DNA of 14,642 nt, taken from positions 1-14,642 of the forward strand of contig CAYLHS010000053.1 of NCBI GenBank assembly GCA_964383535.1. Reading direction: 5' to 3'. How positions within the stretch are numbered: the first letter of the stretch is position 1; every line of letters begins with the position of its first letter. The notes under the pieces were generated by a model. The model had not been told where the DNA came from and did not search any database. It worked only from the letters and a program-made list of their open reading frames with translations. Both the position numbers and the translations under genes were made by a program. The stretch is from CAYLHS01 sp964383535. GTDB taxonomy: Bacteria; Actinomycetota; Acidimicrobiia; Spongiisociales; UBA4744. Below are positions 1 through 7,125 of the stretch, one piece after another.

Positions 1-148
1 GGCGAGGGCGCGACTCCCCCCGTGAAGAGCACACCTGCGATGTGTGGATCGGAGTTGAGCCCTACGCGCTCGGGCGCCGGCGCACCTCATCGCGCGTGCG
101 CGAACCCTCGGCTCACGCACGAAAGGGCGATCGAGTGGTGCCGAGCCT

Positions 149-769
149 CTACCGTCGTTCTTCGAGCACCGCTCCAACCGCAGCGGGGTCGATCCCGCGC
201 TCGGCCAGCAGCACCAAAATGTGATAGGTCAGGTCGGCCACTTCTTCCGCCAGGCGCCGGTCGTCCGACACTCCTGTGGCATGGTCTTTCGCCGCCAGCA
301 CCACCTCGCCTGCCTCCTCCAGCACCTTGCGGGCGACCGCGTCGACACCACCCTCCAGGAGGGAGACCGTATACGACTCTTCAGGACGTTCGACGGTTCG
401 CTGAAGGATCACCGACCACAGCTCTGCGAGCATCCCGAAGCCGGTCAGCCGGCCGGCGCCGGCTCCGTCGAAGCAACCGGCGGCGCCCGTATGACAGGTG
501 GGTCCATCGGGACGGACGATCAGCAGGAGGGCGTCCCCGTCGCAGTCGACGCGAGCCTCGACCAACCTGAGGGTGTTGCCGCTGGTTGCTCCTTTGCGCC
601 ACAGTTCCTTGCGGGAACGGCTCCAGAAGTGCACCTCTCCGGTCGATAGGGTCAGCCCGAGAGACTCGCTGTTGAGGTATCCCAGCATCAGGACCCGGCC
701 GGAGCGCTGATCCTGCACGACACCGGGCACCAGACCCTTCTCGTCGAAGGACACTTCCGACGGAATCAT
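149..769 (-). CDS. hisIE: Bifunctional phosphoribosyl-AMP cyclohydrolase / phosphoribosyl-ATP pyrophosphatase HisIE
   Basis: This 206-residue fusion carries out the second and third steps of histidine synthesis: pyrophosphate removal from phosphoribosyl-ATP (HisE part) and ring opening of phosphoribosyl-AMP (HisI part). The N-terminal HisI domain (about 1-110) shows the WSRSRKELWRKGATSGN stretch (49-65), the metal-binding DCDGD (75-79), and zinc-type cysteines in CHTG (C92) and at C99. The C-terminal HisE domain (about 115-206) has the EEAGEVVLAAKD helix and the ADLTYHILVLLAERG segment of the MazG-like pyrophosphohydrolase fold. The ATG overlaps the hisF stop (ATGA) and is preceded by GGGAGG, which fixes the start. 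It is the last gene of the his polycistron. In many actinobacteria hisI and hisE are separate genes, so the fusion is a useful lineage marker. Both domains look intact. Confidence 0.96.
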   Translation of the reverse strand: MIPSEVSFDEKGLVPGVVQDQRSGRVLMLGYLNSESLGLTLSTGEVHFWSRSRKELWRKGATSGNTLRLVEARVDCDGDALLLIVRPDGPTCHTGAAGCFDGAGAGRLTGFGMLAELWSVILQRTVERPEESYTVSLLEGGVDAVARKVLEEAGEVVLAAKDHATGVSDDRRLAEEVADLTYHILVLLAERGIDPAAVGAVLEERR

Positions 770-1530
770 GCGACCTCCCGCACCGGCACGCCGGCTGCCG
801 CCATTGCAGCCTTGACGGCACCGATTTCGAGTTGGCGCCGGTGAAACACGGATGCCGCCAGAACGGCATCGGCGCCGCCCTCCACCACCGCCTCGACGAA
901 ATGGTCAGCACGGCCGGCCCCGCCGGAGGCGATGATCGGCACCTCCACTGCGCCGCTGACGGCCCGAAGCTGCTCGACATCGAACCCCTCCTGGGTTCCG
1001 TCACGGTCCATGGATGTCAGCAAGATCTCACCGGCGCCATGCTCGGTCCCGGTGCGAGCCCATGAAACCAAGTCGATGCCGGTCGGTTGGCGTCCCCCAT
1101 TCACATAGACCTCCCACCGGTCTTGGCCTGTCCGTCCGGCATCGATGGCCAGCACGACACACTGCCGGCCGAACTGACGGGCACACTCGGTGAGGAGCTG
1201 CGGGCGTTGCACCGCCGCCGTGTTCACCGCCACCTTGTCCGCACCGGCTCGCAGCGTCGCCCGCATGTCCTCCGGTGATCTCACCCCTCCTCCCACCGTC
1301 AACGGCACGAACACCTGCGACGCCGTCTCTCTGACCACCTCGAGCAACGTCGCCCTGCCCTCGGGCGAAGCGGCGATATCCAGGTAGACGATCTCATCCG
1401 CGCCTTCGGCCGCATAACGTGCCGCGAGTGCCACCGGATCACCCTCATCGACCAGATCGACGAACCGGGTGCCTTTGACCACCCTGCCGTCCCGCACATC
1501 GAGGCACGCGACCACCCGTCTACGCAGCAT
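766..1530 (-). CDS. hisF: Imidazole glycerol phosphate synthase cyclase subunit HisF
   Basis: HisF is the (beta-alpha)8-barrel half of imidazole glycerol phosphate synthase. It uses ammonia delivered by HisH to turn PRFAR into IGP and AICAR. The 254 residues match the family length. The two catalytic aspartates are visible: D11 in ACLDV and the Asp of VLAIDAG near residue 130. Phosphate-binding loops are seen in TVGGG, SMDRDGT and IIASGGAG. I start at the ATG at 1530, giving MLRRRVVACLDV, because it has a good upstream GGGGAGG and matches homologues. The same frame stays open to 1833, but that extension lies inside hisH and is not HisF-like. The gene overlaps the 3' end of hisH by 11 bases and hands over to hisIE through an ATGA overlap. 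A HisH-HisF complex is expected in the cytoplasm. Confidence 0.97.
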   Translation of the reverse strand: MLRRRVVACLDVRDGRVVKGTRFVDLVDEGDPVALAARYAAEGADEIVYLDIAASPEGRATLLEVVRETASQVFVPLTVGGGVRSPEDMRATLRAGADKVAVNTAAVQRPQLLTECARQFGRQCVVLAIDAGRTGQDRWEVYVNGGRQPTGIDLVSWARTGTEHGAGEILLTSMDRDGTQEGFDVEQLRAVSGAVEVPIIASGGAGRADHFVEAVVEGGADAVLAASVFHRRQLEIGAVKAAMAAAGVPVREVA

Positions 1531-2137
1531 CGGCGGCCTCCCCACATTCCGCAACGAAGTTGGCAAGCAGCAGGGCGCCGTTGCGCCCACTTCGCTCAGG
1601 GTGGAATTGCACGCCAACGCGGCGGCCGGTCCGGACCATTGCCGGGAAGGGCATCCCGTATTCTGCAACTGCGACCACCACGTCCGGATCGGACGGCACC
1701 GGCGCGTAGCTATGGACGAAGTAGAACGTGGGCCGCTCCTTGAGCCCGACGAGGAGCGGGTCCGGACGGAGTATCTCCAGGTCGTTCCAACCGATGTGAG
1801 GCAATCGTGGAGTGTCCTGCAGGCGTTCGACACTCCCCTCGATCAGCCCGAGGCACCGGGACCCGTCCTCTTCGGCGGTGTCGAAGAAGAGCTGGAGCCC
1901 CACACAGATCCCGAACAGAGGAACGTCGAGTTCGGCGAGCGGCCCGGCGAAGCCCGCACTCGTCAGGCGCTCCATGGTGGTACCGGTGGAGCCCACCCCT
2001 GGGAGGACGACCCCGCTCACACCGGCGAGGTCCGCCGGTCGGTCGGCGACCCTGACGTCGGCGCCGGCGCGTTCGAGCGCCTGCCCAATCGACACGAGGT
2101 TGCCGGCACCGTGATCGATGATCGCCAGGGCTGTCAC
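1520..2137 (-). CDS. hisH: Imidazole glycerol phosphate synthase glutaminase subunit HisH
   Basis: HisH is the class I glutamine amidotransferase half of IGP synthase and releases ammonia from glutamine for the HisF barrel. The 205-residue product has the Cys-His-Glu triad: C78 in FGICVGLQ, with H179 and E181 in VQFHPE. The oxyanion region LPGVGS is near residue 45, and the HIGWNDL segment characteristic of HisH is at about 114-120. This separates it from the related TrpG at 12452-13066. The start codon is GTG at 2137, overlapping the hisB stop as GTGA. An AAGGGG sequence lies just upstream. The partner hisF starts within its last codons, an arrangement that should favour balanced synthesis of the two subunits. 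Nothing suggests damage. Confidence 0.96.
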   Translation of the reverse strand: MTALAIIDHGAGNLVSIGQALERAGADVRVADRPADLAGVSGVVLPGVGSTGTTMERLTSAGFAGPLAELDVPLFGICVGLQLFFDTAEEDGSRCLGLIEGSVERLQDTPRLPHIGWNDLEILRPDPLLVGLKERPTFYFVHSYAPVPSDPDVVVAVAEYGMPFPAMVRTGRRVGVQFHPERSGRNGALLLANFVAECGEAADAA

Positions 2138-2718
2138 GAAGTCCCCTTGGTGGAGGCCACTCCGTTCCGGCGAGGGTCCTCCTCGACCGCCATGCGAAGG
2201 GAACGGGCGAGGGCCTTGAAAGCCGCCTCAGCAATGTGATGGTCGTTGGACCCGGACGCGCGCAGGTGCAGAGTGATCCCGGCCTCGCGGGTGAACGCCT
2301 CGAGGGCATGTGGGATGTTCTGGGTGGTCAGATTGCCAATCCGTTCGGTGCGGAGGGCAACATCGAGCACTGCGTAGGCACGTCCTCCGACATCGACGGC
2401 GGCCGTGGCCAGGGCTTCGTCCATCGGGACCTTCGCATCGCCGAACCTGGAGATGCCGGTTCGGGGACCGAGCGCTTTGGAGAAGGCGGCCCCCAACACC
2501 AGCATCGTGTCTTCGACGGTGTGGTGGTCATCCACCTCGAGATCCCCCGCGACGCGCACGTCGAGGTCGAACAGCGCGTGGTGGGCGAGCGACCCGAGAA
2601 GGTGATCGAAGAAGCCCACGCCGGTGTCGACAGACGCCAGGCCGGCCCCATCCAGCTCGAGGCGCACGTCGACTTCGGTCTCTCTGGTGGTACGGGCAAG
2701 TACTGCGATCCTCGTCAT
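2134..2718 (-). CDS. hisB: Imidazoleglycerol-phosphate dehydratase HisB
   Basis: HisB dehydrates imidazole glycerol phosphate to imidazole acetol phosphate. It is the monofunctional dehydratase (194 residues), not the enteric fusion with a HAD-type histidinol-phosphatase, so the phosphatase must be encoded elsewhere; hisN at 7126 supplies it. The duplicated dehydratase fold is shown by the manganese-binding motifs DDHHTVED (H65, H66, E69) and NDHHIAEAAFKA (H160, H161, E164). The early GVGFFDHLL motif and the C-terminal STKGTS tail, typical of bacterial HisB, are also present. A strong GGAGGAGG lies upstream of the ATG, which overlaps the hisC stop as ATGA. The next gene, hisH, begins at GTGA over the hisB stop. 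Confidence 0.97.
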   Translation of the reverse strand: MTRIAVLARTTRETEVDVRLELDGAGLASVDTGVGFFDHLLGSLAHHALFDLDVRVAGDLEVDDHHTVEDTMLVLGAAFSKALGPRTGISRFGDAKVPMDEALATAAVDVGGRAYAVLDVALRTERIGNLTTQNIPHALEAFTREAGITLHLRASGSNDHHIAEAAFKALARSLRMAVEEDPRRNGVASTKGTS

Positions 2719-3770
2719 GAGGTGACCTCCTCCAGGGCGGCGAGCAGCCGATCGTTCTCGTCAGCAGAGCGAATGGTGAAGCGAAGGTGATCCCCCAGTG
2801 GGCCGTCTTTCGAGAAGGACCGAACGACCAACCCTCGCTCCCACATGAGCGAGTGGCTGATCCGTGAAGCCTGTGGTCCGAGCTCGACCAGCAGGAAGTT
2901 GGCCACTGAGGGATGTACCCGAATACCGAGCCGCTCCAGTTCGCTCCGTACCCGGGTTCTCTCCGCCGTGACGGCCGCCACGTTTGCCATGGCCCGCTCC
3001 TGCTCGTGCAGGGCGCGAGCGGCCACGGCCGCAGAGACGGTCGAGATGCTCCCCGGCGGACGCCGGCCGTGGAGGGCGGCCGCGAGATCGGGGTCGGAAA
3101 TCGAGTACCCGACACGGATCCCGGCCAATCCGAACGCCTTCGAGAGCGTGCCCAGCACGACGAGATTCGGGTGCTGTGTGATCCATTTCCCCCAGCGGTC
3201 CCCTGCGTACTCCGCGTAGGCGCCATCGATCACGACAACTCCCGAGGCGGCGCGAACAACCGCGCGAATCATGTCGTCGGGGTCGCGATGCCCGGTCGGG
3301 TTGTTGGGCACGCACATCCACACAAGGTCGACCTGGCGAGCGGCCTCCACCAGCTCGGCATCGTCCGGCCGGAAGCCAGGCATCCGGCGGCCGACTTCGC
3401 GAAGTGTCGCTCCGCGGCCCGCGGTCGCGATACGGAACATGGGATAGCTCGGTGGTAGATCTACGGCCGTTCCTCCGGCCGGAAGGAACGCCTTGGCACA
3501 CAGGTCGATGAGTTCGTCGGCCCCTGCACCGGTGACCACCTGATCCGGAGAAACACCCGCGTATGCTGCTACAGCAGTCCGGAGAGGGAGGTAGTCGGCG
3601 TCCGGATACTCATTGATTCCGAACGCCGCCAGGGCGGCTTCCTCGGCGGCCCACGGCGGCGGGAACGGCGCCGTGTTCTGGTCGAAGCGGATCACCTGCG
3701 CGGGATCGACCCCTGCTCGTGCGGCGACGTCCCGGGTGGCGGGCTCCCACTCGTACACCGGAACGCTCAT
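2715..3770 (-). CDS. hisC: Histidinol-phosphate aminotransferase HisC
   Basis: HisC is a PLP-dependent fold-type I aminotransferase that converts imidazole acetol phosphate plus glutamate to histidinol phosphate. From the ATG at 3770 (MSVPVYEWEP) it has 351 residues, normal for HisC. Visible cofactor residues are N157 in PNNPTG, D182 and Y185 in IDGAYAEYAG, the Schiff-base lysine K211 in GTLSKAFGLAG, and R219 in IRVGYS. The substrate-binding arginine lies in the late RFTIRS motif. The frame is open upstream to 3902, but those residues lie inside hisD and look unrelated. The chosen ATG overlaps the hisD stop as ATGA. The nearby ribosome binding site is weak, so translational coupling to hisD is likely. 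The protein could be called a generic class I/II aminotransferase, but its position inside the his operon settles the role. Confidence 0.95.
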   Translation of the reverse strand: MSVPVYEWEPATRDVAARAGVDPAQVIRFDQNTAPFPPPWAAEEAALAAFGINEYPDADYLPLRTAVAAYAGVSPDQVVTGAGADELIDLCAKAFLPAGGTAVDLPPSYPMFRIATAGRGATLREVGRRMPGFRPDDAELVEAARQVDLVWMCVPNNPTGHRDPDDMIRAVVRAASGVVVIDGAYAEYAGDRWGKWITQHPNLVVLGTLSKAFGLAGIRVGYSISDPDLAAALHGRRPPGSISTVSAAVAARALHEQERAMANVAAVTAERTRVRSELERLGIRVHPSVANFLLVELGPQASRISHSLMWERGLVVRSFSKDGPLGDHLRFTIRSADENDRLLAALEEVTS

Positions 3771-5074
3771 CTGTCCAGCTCGGCGAAGCGCATCTCGGCT
3801 GCCATCCGATGCGCCGTGAAACCCTCGGCGTCGGCGAGCGTGCAGATCGTGGGAAGGAGACGTTCGAGGCCCGCCTGGGTCAGGGTCTGCACTTGCCGCC
3901 ACGAGCCGAAGTCCTCGACGGAGAGGGGTCCGGCGGCGCGGGCCAGACCGCCTGTTGGCAACACGTGGTTGGCCCCGGTCGCGTAGTCGCCAGCCGACTC
4001 AGGGGACCATCGACCGACGTACACCGACCCTGCACCGAAGATGCTCTCGGCGTCGGATTCCGGATCGGCGGTCAAGATCGAGACGTGCTCGGCGGCGTAC
4101 TCATTGGCGAAGTCGAGGGCCGAGGAATGATCGGGAGCGATGACGGCTAGCCCATGGTCGGCAAGCGCCTTGCGCAAGACGTCGCGGCGTTCGAGTTGCG
4201 GAAGCAGCCCGGCAAGCAGGCGTTCCACCCGGTCCGGCAGGGTCGGATCGGTCGTGACGAGCACAGCTGGGGAGTCGGGGCCGTGCTCGGCCTGACACAG
4301 CAGATCGATCGCAACCAGCCTGGGGTCTGCGGTCCGGTCGGCCACGACCAGCACCTCGGACGGTCCGGCAGGCAGGTCGATCGCGCAGTCTCCAAGGACC
4401 GCCAGCTTGGCGGCCGTCACCCACGCATTCCCGGGCCCGACGATCTTGTCGACCGGGGCGATGGTCTCGGTCCCGTAGGCGAGTGCGGCTACCGCCTGGG
4501 CACCGCCCACCACATACAGTTCGTCGATCTCCAGCATGGCCGCCGCAACCAGGAACGCAGGCTGGAGCGATCCATCGGGACCCGCGGGACTGGCCACGAC
4601 GACCTCCGGCACACCCGCCACTCGTGCGGGAATCACGCTCATGATCATCGACGACGGGTAGGCACCCTTCCCTCCCGGTACGTAGGCGCCGACGCGCCGC
4701 AACGGCTGCCACACTCGCCGTATCTGCACCCCCGGTTCGGTCTCGGTCGTAGTCGACACCGGACGCTGGGCGCGATGAAAGGCCGCCACATTGGAGATGG
4801 CGCGTTCGGTCGCCTGAATCAGCCGCGCAGGGGCCGCCGCTCGTGCCGCTTCGAGTTCCGCAGCGGTCACCACGAGACCGGAGGAACGTCCACCGCCGAA
4901 GCGGCGGCCCGCGTCGACGACCGCAGCGTCGCCACCCTCGCGAACCGAATCACAGATCTCGCCGACGGCACGCCGAATGGCCGGATCCGGAACGGCGCGG
5001 CGTCGAACGAGGGCGCTCCGCTCCCGGCGATCGAGCCGGGCCAGTTCTACGAGTCGCAGCGTGGGCGTAGTCAT
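3767..5074 (-). CDS. hisD: Histidinol dehydrogenase HisD
   Basis: HisD is a zinc-dependent enzyme that makes two successive NAD-linked oxidations, histidinol to histidinal to histidine, the last pathway steps. The 435-residue length is typical. All expected metal and catalytic positions are present by comparison with E. coli HisD: Q261 and H264 in CQAEHGPDS, E329 and H330 in YAAEHVS, D363 in AGDYATGANH, and H422 near the C-terminus. Other signatures are YVPGGKGAYPSS, IVGPGNAWVTAAK and DLPAGPSEVLV. The ATG overlaps the hisG stop as ATGA. There is no convincing Shine-Dalgarno directly upstream, so coupling to hisG translation probably matters. No missing key residue or frameshift was seen. Confidence 0.97.
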   Translation of the reverse strand: MTTPTLRLVELARLDRRERSALVRRRAVPDPAIRRAVGEICDSVREGGDAAVVDAGRRFGGGRSSGLVVTAAELEAARAAAPARLIQATERAISNVAAFHRAQRPVSTTTETEPGVQIRRVWQPLRRVGAYVPGGKGAYPSSMIMSVIPARVAGVPEVVVASPAGPDGSLQPAFLVAAAMLEIDELYVVGGAQAVAALAYGTETIAPVDKIVGPGNAWVTAAKLAVLGDCAIDLPAGPSEVLVVADRTADPRLVAIDLLCQAEHGPDSPAVLVTTDPTLPDRVERLLAGLLPQLERRDVLRKALADHGLAVIAPDHSSALDFANEYAAEHVSILTADPESDAESIFGAGSVYVGRWSPESAGDYATGANHVLPTGGLARAAGPLSVEDFGSWRQVQTLTQAGLERLLPTICTLADAEGFTAHRMAAEMRFAELDR

Positions 5075-5931
5075 GGAATCAGCTGCTCGATCCGAAGCAC
5101 CAGGATGTCCTGGGCGCCGGCGTCCTTCAGTTCAGGGAGGAGGTTCCAGACGTCGCCGGCACCAACGACGGAATGCACGGCGACCATGCCCTCCTCGGCC
5201 AGAGGCACCACGGTCGGGCTTTCCATACCGGGGATCAATTCGGCGATCTGTGAAGTCGCCTCGGACGGTGCGTTGAGCACCAAGTAGCGGCGCCGGCGAC
5301 CCGCAACCACGGCTTGGAGTGCAGTGGCGACCCGTTCCAGTTCCGTCGAGTGGACCCGGAGCGCGGCTGGGTCGGCAATCAGCACCGCCTCGGACTCGAG
5401 GATGGTGTCCACGCGGCGAAGGCCGTTCACGAGCAAGGTGGTGCCCGTGGAGACCAGATCGACGATGGCATCCGATACTCCCAGCTTGGGCGCCACCTCG
5501 ACAGAGCCGTGGAGGGCAATGATCGTCACATCCACCCCCACGCGGGCGAAGAAGGAGGCAGCGAGTCTGGGATGGGCGGTCGCGATGCTGAACCCAGCGA
5601 AATCCTCAGCCTTCTCCGCCGTCGAATCCTTGGGGACCGCCGCCACCAGCTCACATCGTCCATACCCGAGCTCGGCCAAGACGGGAAGATCGATGTCACT
5701 CTCGGCGAGAGCGTCCCTCCCGGTGATGCCCAGGTCCGCCGTTGAATCTCCCACCAATTCGACGATGTCCTCGGTACGAACGAACAGGAGATCCAGATCG
5801 ACGTTTCTCACCCGCACCGACAGTGCCCTATCGGTCTGTTCGAACACGAGTCCGGCATCCCGCAGCAACGCGACCGTCGGTTCGCGCAGTCTTCCTTTGT
5901 TGGGAATGGCGAGTCGCAGCACACGCCTCAC
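5071..5931 (-). CDS. hisG: ATP phosphoribosyltransferase HisG, long form with C-terminal regulatory domain
   Basis: HisG commits PRPP and ATP to histidine synthesis and is the usual target of histidine feedback. I chose GTG at 5931 (VRRVLRLAIPNKGRL): it overlaps the stop of the upstream regulator gene as GTGA and has a purine-rich GGAGGAGGAG upstream. A second in-frame GTG at 5922 is possible. The 286-residue product is the long form. The catalytic lobes contain the IPNKGRL start, the GITGRD loop and the PRPP-binding DLVSTGTT (158-165). The C-terminal part (about 210-286) ends in an ACT-like regulatory domain with EEGMVAVHSVV. The long form works without HisZ, and no hisZ is present here. Histidine binding to the C-terminal domain is inferred from the family. 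Confidence 0.95.
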   Translation of the reverse strand: MRRVLRLAIPNKGRLREPTVALLRDAGLVFEQTDRALSVRVRNVDLDLLFVRTEDIVELVGDSTADLGITGRDALAESDIDLPVLAELGYGRCELVAAVPKDSTAEKAEDFAGFSIATAHPRLAASFFARVGVDVTIIALHGSVEVAPKLGVSDAIVDLVSTGTTLLVNGLRRVDTILESEAVLIADPAALRVHSTELERVATALQAVVAGRRRRYLVLNAPSEATSQIAELIPGMESPTVVPLAEEGMVAVHSVVGAGDVWNLLPELKDAGAQDILVLRIEQLIP

Positions 5932-6236
5932 GAGCCCTTCTCCTCCTCCGACCGGTCGAGGACCAGCCGGTAGCCACCCGAGCCATGACGAAGCCACTGA
6001 TTGATTCGGGTCACGGTCGCAGTCGACACCCCGACTAGTTCCGCGATCTTGCGGTGCGGAAGACCACGATCCAGCAGACGGGCCACGGCCCACCGATGGC
6101 TGAACTCCTCCAGCTCGTTCCGAGTGCAGAGATCACGGAAGAACGCAGCAGCCTCGTCGGGGGCTCGCAGTTTGAGCACCGCGTCGAGCAACGCCTCGAA
6201 GTCTTCGGTACGCCAATCCTCGGTTTCGATTGTCAT
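5928..6236 (-). CDS. TrpR-superfamily regulator of the YerC/YecD (HisR) type
   Basis: This 102-residue protein resembles the YerC/YecD branch of the TrpR family. The body FFRDLCTRNELEEFSHRWAV (about 37-56) matches the family's four-helix core, followed by a helix-turn-helix near residues 58-82 (HRKIAELVGVSTATVTRINQ) and the family tail GSGGYRLVLDR. YerC-type proteins have been proposed as histidine-responsive repressors (HisR) in Gram-positive bacteria; I recall this from comparative genomics and cannot check it here. The gene is the promoter-proximal member of the his polycistron, and its stop overlaps the hisG start as GTGA. The ATG at 6236 is chosen because GGTGGAG lies four bases upstream; an ATG at 6251 would add five residues. 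Two palindromes sit just upstream, between it and divergent hisA, which suggests autoregulation. Tryptophan as effector is possible but less likely in this context. Confidence 0.88.
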   Translation of the reverse strand: MTIETEDWRTEDFEALLDAVLKLRAPDEAAAFFRDLCTRNELEEFSHRWAVARLLDRGLPHRKIAELVGVSTATVTRINQWLRHGSGGYRLVLDRSEEEKGS

Positions 6237-6254
6237 GAGTCTCCACCCCATGTC

Positions 6255-6285
6255 TTGATGTAGTAGTATGCTACCACAGTAATAC
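6255..6285 (+). promoter_or_regulatory. Possible hisA promoter inside the operator region
   Basis: On the plus strand TTGATG (6255-6260) is a fair -35 element. Possible -10 elements are TAGTAT (6264-6269, too close to pair with it) and AGTAAT or TAATAC (starting 17 and 19 bases downstream). Both later hexamers lie within the palindromes, so a bound regulator would block RNA polymerase. The assignment is tentative because the hexamers match the consensus only partly. I could not define a convincing promoter for the divergent regulator-his operon, although one must lie in the same gap. Confidence 0.35.
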
Positions 6286-6291
6286 ATTACT
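6262..6291. promoter_or_regulatory. Two adjacent palindromes, candidate operator of the TrpR/HisR-type regulator
   Basis: In an A+T-rich island between divergent hisA and the regulator gene lies a perfect dyad, AGTAAT-AC-ATTACT (6278-6291). Right beside it is a degenerate copy, AGTAGT-AT-GCTACC (6262-6275). Their centres are 16 bases apart. The common pattern is AGTA(A/G)T, two spacer bases, then (A/G)(T/C)TAC(T/C). A small dimeric helix-turn-helix protein encoded next door is the obvious candidate ligand, and binding here would cover the promoters of both arms. The palindromes are seen directly; the binding protein is inferred. Confidence 0.68.
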
Positions 6292-6323
6292 CCATGGGCG
6301 CTGATGCGAACGAGAGACATCCT

Positions 6324-7070
6324 GTGAACGTGATTCCGGCGGTCGATGTGCTGGCAGGCAGGGTTGTGCGACTCCAGGAAGGCGACTTCGGTCGATCGCG
6401 TCGATACGGCAGCGATCCGGTTGCGGCTGCCGAGCGGTGGGTGGAGGAGGGAGCGAGCTTGGTGCACGTCGTCGATCTCGACGGCGCGCGAACCGGTCGA
6501 CCCGATCCTGTTCTGTGGAACAGCTTCACCAACGCAGGAGTCCCCTATCAGATCGGTGGTGGCATCCGAAGCGTCGTATCTGCACAGGCCGCAGTGACCG
6601 CAGGCGCTCGCCGGGTCGTGCTGGGAACGGCCGCCGTCTGGAATCCGGCACTGTTCTGCGAGATCATCGACGCGCTCGGTCCTGACCGGATCGTCGCAGC
6701 CGTCGACGTGAGAGCAGGCAGGGCCCTCGGCGACGGGTGGCTCGACGCGGGGCGCGAATCGAGCCGGGTCCTTGCAGATCTCGTCGAGGGAGGCGCTCGG
6801 CACGTCCTGGTCACGTCGGTGAACAGGGATGGAACGATGCGCGGCCCCGACCTACGCCTTATTGATCAGATCCGTGCCGCTGCACCCTCGATCGCAGTGA
6901 TCGCCTCGGGAGGTGTGGGCAGCCTCGACGACCTCCGATCGCTGTCGGCGATCGGAGCCAGCGCGGCAATTGTCGGGCGGGCACTCTATGAAGAGCGATT
7001 CACGTATCAGGAGGCGGTAGAGGCCGCCTCTTCTGCGCACAACGCGCCGGTCCCACGTCTGCAGCAGTGA
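6324..7070 (+). CDS. hisA: Phosphoribosylformimino-AICAR phosphate isomerase HisA
   Basis: HisA is the (beta-alpha)8 isomerase converting ProFAR to PRFAR, the HisF substrate. From the GTG at 6324 the product is 248 residues, starting VNVIPAVDV as homologues do, with a modest GAGAG seven bases upstream. An ATG at 6294 would add ten residues, has no ribosome binding site and abuts the operator, though it could serve as a leaderless start. Catalytic D8 (PAVDV) and D128 (AAVDVRAG) are present, as are SVNRDGT (D169) and phosphate loops IGGGIRS and ASGGVGS. At the position where, from memory, dual-function PriA has an Arg in RGW, this protein has GDGW (D137). That fits a single-function HisA, as does the separate trpF. 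It is divergent from the rest of the his operon and probably cotranscribed with hisN. Confidence 0.94.
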   Translation: MNVIPAVDVLAGRVVRLQEGDFGRSRRYGSDPVAAAERWVEEGASLVHVVDLDGARTGRPDPVLWNSFTNAGVPYQIGGGIRSVVSAQAAVTAGARRVVLGTAAVWNPALFCEIIDALGPDRIVAAVDVRAGRALGDGWLDAGRESSRVLADLVEGGARHVLVTSVNRDGTMRGPDLRLIDQIRAAAPSIAVIASGGVGSLDDLRSLSAIGASAAIVGRALYEERFTYQEAVEAASSAHNAPVPRLQQ

Positions 7071-7125
7071 GTCGGCATCTCCGCTTGGCGTATCCTCTGC
7101 AAGATCGGCACCGTCAGGAGCGCCC

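Noticed and set aside
80..101. GCGCAC and GTGCGC inverted repeat with a 10-base loop, about 50 bases after the hisIE stop.
   Set aside because: It could be a his operon terminator, but the stem is only 6 bp, there is no T-run, and short G+C-rich dyads are expected by chance in this composition. A weaker 5-bp dyad at 30-46 is likewise not convincing.
22..570. Plus-strand open frame covering the left edge.
   Set aside because: Most of it lies opposite hisIE and the protein is low-complexity Arg/Pro-rich. The 148 bases left of hisIE contain no gene I can support.
1531..1833. Upstream extension of the hisF frame into hisH.
   Set aside because: The extra 101 residues do not resemble HisF, and a good ribosome binding site plus the canonical N-terminus support the start at 1530. 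The upstream frames of hisC, hisG, trpC and the regulator gene were trimmed for the same reasons.
4154..5287. A 377-codon plus-strand open frame opposite hisD and hisG.
   Set aside because: It is antisense to two intact conserved genes, shows no recognisable domain and has the Arg/Gly/His-rich composition of a shadow frame in G+C-rich DNA. Similar long frames at 8124-9242, 8737-9870 and 9957-11213 are rejected for the same reason.
6237..6323. A histidine leader peptide or attenuator upstream of the his genes.
   Set aside because: I looked on both strands for a short frame rich in His codons followed by a terminator and found none; control seems to be by the palindromes instead.
7071..7125. 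Possible separate promoter or leader before hisN (TATCCT near 7090).
   Set aside because: The -10-like hexamer has no -35 at proper spacing, no palindrome is present, and a 55-base gap is compatible with cotranscription from hisA.
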